Position numbers and translations under genes: made by a program. From Psococerastis gibbosa (Eukaryota > Arthropoda > Insecta > Psocodea > Psocidae), in contig OZ020493.1 in NCBI GenBank assembly GCA_963971405.1, positions 2,418,001 to 2,482,000 on the forward strand: a stretch of DNA of 64,000 nt, read 5' to 3'. A model generated the notes under the pieces. The model did not search any database and was not told the DNA's origin. It worked only from the letters and a program-made list of their open reading frames with translations. Of this stretch, positions 56,791 through 64,000 are shown piece after piece; position 1 is the first letter of the stretch; every line of letters starts with the position of its first letter.

Positions 56791-59700
56791 TGTTCATTTC
56801 TGTTACTCATACTCGTACACTGCTTGTGCAATTCTAGCATGCATGCTTCTCGCTATTAAAACTTGCTTACTAATCTAATTTCATTTATTATTCTTTGGGA
56901 GCTATAAGACTCTTCTTAATTATTGTTACAAGATCTGCTATGTTCTTATTAAATAAAACTGCTTGTGATGCTTATGCTTGCTTAACTTAGGAAAGTTATA
57001 TTCGGAAACTTAGGGAAATGAAATAAACTACTTAGGGCTACTCTAGAAGGTAGCTGTTTTCTAACGGAAGACCGGTCCTGATAAGACACTGAAGCCCGGA
57101 GCCTGATTAGCCTGGGATTGGTGTTACGAAAATTAAAACGGGCTAGCTCAGACGACCCCCAAGCTAATCCCACTCCGGCTTCAAACTACTCAACACAATT
57201 AGGGAAACATGCAGCTACCGAGGTCAAGCTCCCGATGAATCCGACAGAAACCCAGATCGCGGGGCGCTATACTCTAGAGCCGCATCCTTCCTCATGCGGA
57301 GACTCAACTCAGGGAGCGTTAAGGTCAGAAAGAAACCTGGACAAAATCTGCGACAACAATCTCTCTCTTCTAATGCAACAAAATATACAGTGCAATAATA
57401 ATTTTTTTAAATTGAAAAACAGCGCCAAACAGTAGCGGGTGCATTAAGCTAAAACCACGTCTTAGACGGGGCAATAGAAACCAATATGGCCGAAATAGTC
57501 AACAATATTACCGAGCCAGAGGAGCTCTTATTTTATTTTAAAATTAACCGAAAAAACCCAGCCGGGAAAACTTTTCCGCTTTTTCCAAAAGCAACAAAAC
57601 AAAAATAATGTGAGAGTGACAAACGAAATTACTACGGTAAGTACAGTGAAAACAATACATTGACAACCTGGTGATCTAAGCACAGAGACGCTGCGTTTTT
57701 GCGCCAAAACAGAGACCTCTTTAATAAAATGTAATCAAAACACGAACCCGGGGCGCCAACCTACAATTTTGGAATGATTACTGCCAAACAAGGACCGGTA
57801 GACGTGCCCCTTTCCCGTAGGCAAGGATCGGGTCACACGCCACAATTTTACGGTTCCAAAAGTGGCTGCAAACCCCCAGCGTCCCTATTCTTAGACCACC
57901 ATGTTGTAATTAGAACAAGAATGAACAGGCTCCCGAAGTTTGACAGCTCCAGGAGTGTCATCAGCTGATTATGACAAGACAGACAGCTCATCAAAATTAC
58001 GTACGGACTAAATGATTTAGAAATGTAGGGGGTAGCAAAATTGCGCCCAGAACTTAGGAAAATTGACGAACTGGAAAATTATATAAAAGAAAAGAAGCTT
58101 ACGGACCAGAGCTCACGGCAGGGTACTCGGCTTCCACTAGTAGGTGCAGGGCGCAGAGAGTGCATACTCCGCAGGGTGTAGTAGGCCGTAGGTAGGTCAA
58201 AATATGCATGGCTCACTCCATCTCGCCTATCCGAAATCCAGGCGGCTACCGGAGCCTAGTTGGTCAGGCTCCGGGCTGTGGCTCCCCAGCGACCGGCTTT
58301 AGGCCCAGACAAGTTTTTCCTACCCCATCATGGTGGCTGTTTTCAAGTGCACAAAAAATCAACCTCTACGCAACTCATCACCAAGAAAGTCAGAGAATGA
58401 GCAAGTTTGAGACTTGCCAGCTCACTTCGTCCTTATCCGGTCATATTAGCCACTTTTAGGCACCTTTTAACTCCCAAGTTGACTTCATGTGGTTAACCTC
58501 ACCCCCCAAAAAACCCAATATATTATTTTGACTCGCCCCCAATTGTGTTTAATCGTGGTTAATGCTCGATTTATTCCCCTTTCGACTCATTTCCGTTTCG
58601 AGTTTCAAAGTATCCCCGCCACTCACTCCGCGCTGTTTTTTAAATCATTACACAGGTATCCTATATTTGTTTAAGTTGACTCGAAATTCATATGCTGAAA
58701 CTGGACGCTAACTAACACGCTCAGCGTGGAATTATGAACACCCCTACTGCATTCATTGCTGGTTTATTATTGATACATGGAAAAATATATATTATAAAAA
58801 AATTCAATTTCATAAGTTAATTTGTTGTAAATTATGCCCCTTATTTTCGTATTTAGCGTTAAGGACATTAGGTACCGCACGGTAGGCTACAAATGGTACT
58901 TAGGTGGACGTAGGTGCAGAACTGGATAATTAGGCCTAACTACGAGGTGGGCAAGACAAACTTCAGCAAATAACTTGCAATATTGCTAGTGATTATTAAG
59001 TTACCTGTCTGATAAGCATCTTAAATTCATAGTTATCTTCAGTCATAGTAAAGTAGGTAGGTATCTTATAATCTTATGACAAAATAGCATAATCATTATT
59101 ATTGTCGTCATCGGAATAGGCGAGCAGCAACTACCACTTAGGTAGCTACAATTACAAAGACCCCACGTATGGTGTCGATCGAGTAACGGACGGACGGCAA
59201 TAGAACAAAATTAATTTGATGTTAAGGTAGAGTAGGTACTATTCGGTGTTGTAAGGTGTGAACAAGTCCTTTGCAACATTTTTTACCGACTTTCCTGCCT
59301 ACGATGTGTCCGTGCTTTTATTTCTGCTTACGCCTGATGGCCAGTTCTATTATGGAACCCAAACTAAGCCAAGAAAAAGCAATTATAAATGAAAACTCAG
59401 CGTTAATCTAGGGGTAGTATCAATATTAAAGAATTTTTCCTATTGCCATTTCAAGCAAAATACTAGTCTTAGAAGATTTATATTTTATGCACGACAAAGA
59501 AAATTAAAAATATTTTTGATAGCTTGCACCAAATAAGCGTCAAACTAATTATTTTCAATATAATATCGCCAAAAAAGTATAGGACCTCACGTAATAAATT
59601 TGAATTTAGGCCACCAATGCAATGGCGGACTGAATTCGCGCCATTTTCATGAAAATGGTGGAGTTGTCATCCCCTGCCAGGGGATCATCAAAATTCAAAT

Positions 59701-60080
59701 TTTATTAAGGGCAATAAAAACTGAGAGAAAAGATTCAATATTTTACACGGATTGTAATAAAATTATATTTGAATTTAATGTATATATATATGCATGCCAT
59801 AGTGGCAGAAGCTGTGAAGAATAGAATCATGTCGGTTTGCGACTTTGTGATGTGGAAAGAGTATTGGAACGGCTTTAGCACAAAAGCCAGAAGGTACGTC
59901 GAAGCTTCTGAAGTGAGAGAGTACTGTAAGAGAACAGGATACAGACAGATCTGAGGCAGCTGGAGGTTTGAGAGGAAAATTGTGAAACAAGCTCCTATAA
60001 CCGTAACCGTACATGGCATATAGAGCTACGGCGTAAAGAAGCTAAGTACGTAGCTGTAAATAAGTAACATAGGCTAGTAA
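56791..60080. other. No recognisable gene
   Basis: 56990-58680 is less AT-rich and contains several 60-105-codon ORFs (57118-57435, 57774-57968, 58208-58459, 58489-58674) with no motif I recognise and no shared frame. It may be an unrecognised decayed element. 58680-60080 is AT-rich. Confidence 0.4.
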
Positions 60081-60223
60081 AAGTCTAGTAAAGCTACCCC
60101 TAACAAAATCCTATAATTTTGTTATGCATCGTTTTTAAGAATACAAAGAAGACTGACTTACTTACATTCACGTAGATTAAGCTTTTTCCAAATTTAAGCT
60201 GCACACGGGCTGAGCCCTGCAGC

Positions 60224-60938
60224 ATATTATCAGGGTTACCAGATCAAATTTTTGGAAAGGAGGACATTTCAATCGAAAAAGGAGGACATACGCAAAAAAT
60301 TTCCATTTATTTTAAGACGTATATATCTACTAACATAATTTTTATTCGTATTTCATTTTTGATGATATTTCTTTCAGTAAATTCGGTTTGCTAGAAATAT
60401 ATTTGTAAAAATCAGTACAATTTAAATGTTTGTTTAAAATTAATTGTACTTAACAGCTACAATTCCCTTCACCGACTCAACCAAGAGTTTATTCCTCTCG
60501 TCAGTCCATTGAGCATTTATAAGAGAAAATACTCTTTCGACGTTGGAGTTGGATCCCGGTATAGCGAAGAAGAACTGACAAATTTTTAACAGCTCCGAAA
60601 AATTTTCTAATTCACTGGTGCAGTCAAAAAATTGCATCCATTGCAAATGCATCAATTGTTCAAAAAAGCCTTCTTCTTGGCAAGTCACAAAGGTTTGCAG
60701 GCATCGGAACTGATCAAACAGTTTGTTGTCATCGATTTCCAACCCTCCATTACTTCGAATGTATAAAAGACTTTCTAGTGTGTCAGTGAAGCAAATGGAC
60801 TAATTTTGATCAAATAATATTTAAACTAGGATTTTTTTTCATTATTAAATAAGGCGAAAAAGGAGGACACTTTATTCGCTTTGGAGGACAGGAGGACACA
60901 TTGGCAAAAAGGAGGACGTCTGGTAACCCTGATATTAT
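60224..60938. mobile_element. Internally deleted hAT element
   Basis: The element at 60231-60931 starts CAGGGTTACCAGA and ends TCTGGTAACCCTG, an exact 13-bp TIR. It is flanked by ATATTAT on both sides (7 bp visible). Subterminal GGAGGAC motifs are repeated near both ends (about 60266, 60284; 60860-60915), typical transposase-binding repeats. It retains one coding piece on the minus strand. Confidence 0.85.
60440..60742 (-). pseudogene. hAT transposase C-terminal dimerisation domain
   Basis: A 100-codon minus-strand frame ending ELLKICQFFFAIPGSNSNVE, then RVFSLINAQWTDERNKLL. This is the hATC dimerisation signature (SxxxVERxFSxxxxxxxxxRxxL). The DDE catalytic region is deleted. Confidence 0.82.
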
Positions 60939-61334
60939 TGTTAATGTCACTTAAATTTTTTATGGAAATATAATAATTATCGTATTGTATTGTATACAGC
61001 ACCAAAGGCTATAGACAATCCATAATCTAAAGTTGGAGATTCTAAATAAGCGCGCGGCCCTTCTGAGTTTCAACAACAACACAGAATTTAAGGTCGGCGA
61101 AGCGTACTTATTTACTCACATTCTATTTTATGTCTAATGTTCGCATTGCAGGTATAGGCACTAATTGCTTATGACCAACTTGATAGAAGGAACATGTGAT
61201 GCAAATATAACAATCTATGCTTAAAATATAAATTACCTTACCAATGGAAACTTTGCCTTCCACTTTATACCAATTTTTGTTTGACTTTTTGAACCGCAGA
61301 GTAGCTTAACTAGACATTACCAAAAAGTGTCCCG

Positions 61335-61560
61335 AGATGTGATTTTTGTGAACCTACGTACAAAACTTTGTCAAATTCCAAGGTTCAAAATTAAATTCGC
61401 CCACATGGAAAGTAAAGACAATTTTCTTTCTTTCTTATCCGCCGGACAAATAAGCATTGCATAAAAACCTGGGATCTCAAAACGTATAAATCCGTCGAAA
61501 ATTTGACCATCACAAAGCTTTCCTTATACTACCTTCGTATAGATAGGAAAGCGAAAAGCC
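61335..61560. repeat. Third copy of the 2.5-kb interspersed repeat
   Basis: GTCCCGAGATGTGATTTTTG and the ending AAGCTTTCCTTATACTACC match 2505-2690 in direct orientation. A short piece of the CGCCCAcATGGAaAgTAAAG repeat is inserted at 61389-61440. Confidence 0.65.
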
Positions 61561-61681
61561 AAGATTCAATGTATAAAGTTTAACACACTAGATTTAACTT
61601 AACTTTAGCTGAACACAGCACTAGAAGCTCAAGGACGTTACATTTTTTTCGATCTTTTCACGTTGACACCAAATCCTCTTT

Positions 61682-61812
61682 TCAGATTGCAGCCTGGAGA
61701 ACTATCGTTTTCACCAGCATTTGAGCAGTCATTATGTTCGTCGCCCTCAAGCTCTATGAAGCCTGATGCAGAAATCGGACACGTTTTCTGCAATATCGCA
61801 GTATTCGAAGGT
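61682..61812 (+). CDS. Unassigned exon-like segment 1
   Basis: It is preceded by a CTCTTTTCAG acceptor and followed by a GTATTA donor-like site. It reads LQPGELSFSPAFEQSLCSSP and on to VFCNIAVFE. I do not recognise it. Its two ends resemble segment 2: TTTTCACCAGC...CAAGTC-like, and GCAATATcGCAGtATTcGAAGGTATTATTTTAAA. This suggests duplicated exons, or copies of one transposon linker exon. Confidence 0.3.
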
Positions 61813-61860
61813 ATTATTTTAAAATTAATTTTTTATAATATTGACTTTTTGTACTATTAC

Positions 61861-62040
61861 CGAACTAGCCTAGTGGAGTTAGGGCTATAAGGCCCTCTCT
61901 TCCACTTTACTAGGAAGGCCCGGGATCACCTGCTTTAAATGCCCTCCGAAGCATGGCCAGAAAATTTAGCAAGTCTGGGACTCGATCCCACAACCTTTCG
62001 GTTGAATGTTGAAGTCTGTACCACTACTCTACATGTCCTG
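61861..62040 (-). repeat. tRNA-derived SINE, copy 3
   Basis: On the minus strand it begins CAGGACATGTAGAGTAGTGG and contains GGTTGTGGGATCGAGTCCC (a B-box with one change), then the same body as copy 1. It lies between the two exon-like segments. Confidence 0.75.
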
Positions 62041-62323
62041 TGTTTTATGTAGCCTACTATAATATTTTTATAGAATTGACATTTCCTCGAGTAAAAGGCT
62101 GGTTTTTTTTTTACGATGGGGTTCCAACCCCCTTATGCAATAACTTGCGAATCAATTGTGAAACGAGCAGAACATTTTTCACACTTATCCTATGGATCAG
62201 CCAAGCAGGAATGAGCCGCCACGAATCTATTAACATCCAAATCGGAAGAGCGTTAGTCTAGTTATGAGTGCACGCTCTTGTTGATTATAGTATGTATTGT
62301 AGTATTTCCTATGATTTCAGAAA

Positions 62324-62554
62324 AAAGACTGGATGTTTGACATCTATTGGCTGGATGATGACGTGTCACAGAACAGCAATGTGGCGCTGTATAGGCGTTC
62401 TATTGTTGTCCATATAGATTCTTTACAACTCTATTGCCACCAAATCGTCTTTGCACTTGATGAACAACCGTTTTCACCAGCGTCAAGTCAAGTCAACCTC
62501 AAGCTCAATTTAGACATAGACACGTTTCATTCAATATTGCAGCATTTAAAGGTA
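62324..62554 (+). CDS. Unassigned exon-like segment 2
   Basis: It follows a TGATTTCAG acceptor and ends at a GTATTA donor-like site, open throughout. It includes WLDDDVSQNSNVALYRR and ALDEQPFSPASSQVN. Its 3' part resembles segment 1. No known domain. A further acceptor (TTCTTTTCAG) near 63076 opens a frame ending with ENLWKCLKKIMESSGIIQEE and VANVVAAINLGLGVKK near 63140-63285, possibly a last exon. Confidence 0.3.
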
Positions 62555-62599
62555 TTATTTTAAAGTCAATTTTTTTATGTAACCTAATGTAGTATTTTA

Positions 62600-64000
62600 G
62601 CAAGCCACGCCTAGTTGAACGTTTGCACTAAAAAATTAAGAATGCATGATTATTCAAAATTAGTTCAATGGTAAAATCCATTATGGAAAGCTTTTTTTTT
62701 ACAAAAGCGAATCTATGGTTTCCAGCAGAGTTTATTAAACGTGCACATCGTTTTTCTGATTGCTGATCTGTAAGCTCTGAATAATAAACTTTTTAAAAAA
62801 TAATTAAATTTTTATATAGGTTATGCTGCAAAATATACGTATAATAGGTCTAAAACGTATAGGCCTACACTTTATTTTAATATCTCTCTTCAATAGGCGA
62901 TTAAATAACGATTTATAATAATTTTACAGAAATACGTATTATGTAGGTCTATACCTAATGTGTTGAGTCATATATTTTGGCTGCAAATTGCTGTATTCTT
63001 AGTGCACACAGAGCCCAACGTTTCAGAAATGGTTTTCACTTCAATGGTTTTCATAATTATTTTGAATTCTTTTCAGTTGGTTGTCGTCATTGCGTTAACA
63101 TCCCAACGAAAGAAATGGATGTATCACACATACAGCTGAAAACTTGTGGAAATGTCTAAAGAAGATCATGGAATCCTCAGGAATCATCCAGGAGGAAAAA
63201 GTAATTGCGGCGGTGAGCAACATTGTCGCTAACGTCGTTGCAGCTATTAATCTAGGTCTTGGTGTAAAGAAGGCCATAAGTCAGTAGCGCCTAATTTCAT
63301 AAATCAGGGCTACTTATGTTAAAGCTAGTGTAAACGTGAGCGACCAGCTGAGAAAAACTGCAAAAAAAGACTGTAGCAGACGGGAAATGTAGAATAACAT
63401 TATTTGGGACGTAAAAATGTAGTATTTTCCATGCTGGTACGTTATTTTGAGTTGAAAGATATCATCAACGCTATAATTTTAATAATAGAACATTAGAACC
63501 CGGATGTTCTTCCATTATGGATTATCTCGTATTACACTTATTTTTAACAATGAATGACAGCAAGTTTTACAAAGTTACTAAGGAGACTATTATGTTTATT
63601 CGTATTACACTACATACACTACCTATGCTTGCCTTTATTTTTTCTGTCAGTTTTAGGTATAGTATTGTAGACTAAAGGTGTAGAAGGCTTCCATACACCC
63701 TAATATCATAATATCATGAGGGATTTCTAAATTTTGGAGCTGTAATTTAATTAATGAAAATTACTGGAGCATAAAATTTAACACATTGTAAAATTCATGG
63801 AAAAGTTGCACGCTGAAAATTAAAAATGCTTGAAATAGCCCTCTATAACATTATCAGGGTAAATCGTTAGTTATTTGTGTTGTAAACTAATTAAAGAAAC
63901 GCATTTATCTGAGAATAGCATTAGCATATGTCTACGGAAAGTGGGCCGGCTGAATGAAAAACAAAGACAAATTCGAAACTAGACAAAATTTTAATGGACC
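62600..64000. other. No recognised gene except a possible last exon near 63080-63288
   Basis: AT-rich. The open stretch ending at 63288 has a helical, hydrophobic C-terminus but no domain I know. No repeat pair or RNA gene was found in the rest. Confidence 0.3.

Larger units (their letters stand above)
60085..61330. repeat. Repeat related to 27.0-27.7 kb, hosting an hAT insertion
   Basis: GTCTAGTAAAGCTACCCC at about 60088 is inverted at about 61303-61320 (GTAGCTTAACTAGAC). The part at 61030-61330 matches 27.2-27.65 kb in mixed orientation. The hAT element at 60231-60931 lies within it. Confidence 0.45.

Noticed and set aside
57118-57435. 105-codon ORF in the less AT-rich 57-58.7 kb stretch
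   Set aside because: No motif seen. It might be a remnant of an unknown element, but there is nothing to support a call.

Overview
This window is invertebrate animal DNA, most likely from an arthropod. It is AT-rich and has spliced genes with GT/AG introns. It carries an EP400/Domino-type HSA exon, a copia element whose primer site matches the Drosophila copia type, a Ty3/gypsy element, RTE- and CR1-like LINEs, P-type THAP transposases, hAT, PIF/Harbinger-like and ISL2EU DNA transposons, and tRNA-derived SINEs. I cannot name the species. Almost all of the window is transposon-derived. The only good host-gene evidence is one or two exons of a minus-strand EP400/Domino-like chromatin remodeller at 4.8-6.1 kb. 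A minus-strand THAP gene and a neighbouring SGNH-hydrolase ORF at 41.3-44.3 kb may be host or transposon genes.

Layout. 0-4 kb: decayed RTE and CR1-like LINE fragments and an interspersed repeat. 4.8-6.1 kb: remodeller exons, with a 589-bp hAT remnant in the intron between them. 6.6-11.7 kb: a three-exon THAP/P-element transposase, nearly intact but with two frame breaks, both in runs of nine A. 11.8-15.8 kb: a SINE, a LINE 3' end and three small TIR elements, one with a perfect 8-bp target duplication. 16.4-19.9 kb: a 3.4-kb inverted-repeat structure. 20-27 kb: two tail-to-tail copies of a CR1-like LINE whose first ORF has an SGNH esterase-like domain; a second LINE is nested in one copy.

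30.0-38.6 kb: the most interesting structure. It looks like a two-gene ISL2EU DNA transposon of about 8.6 kb with matching terminal inverted repeats and TA flanks. Its left half holds an undisrupted four-exon SWIM plus YqaJ-nuclease gene on the plus strand. Its right half holds a THAP plus DDE transposase on the minus strand, frameshifted in its N-terminal part but open across the DDE domain. The middle has been invaded by a CR1-like LINE and a 151-bp Harbinger-like MITE, and contains a 0.7-kb inverted duplication of the nuclease exon joined to LINE sequence.

40.2-44.3 kb: a LINE remnant split by a 552-bp hAT element, then the SGNH ORF and THAP gene. 45.9-51.05 kb: a complete, very young Ty3/gypsy element with 387-bp LTRs differing at only two positions, but with a broken RT frame. 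51.2 kb: a perfect 85-bp palindrome. 51.45-52.55 kb: a copia element deleted down to its RNase H region. 53-64 kb: small TIR elements, a shattered second THAP/P-type transposase, a 0.7-kb hAT element with its dimerisation domain, and unassigned exon-like pieces.

The genes do not form one pathway. They are competing mobile elements, many nested, and the boundaries, target duplications and nesting order can be read directly.
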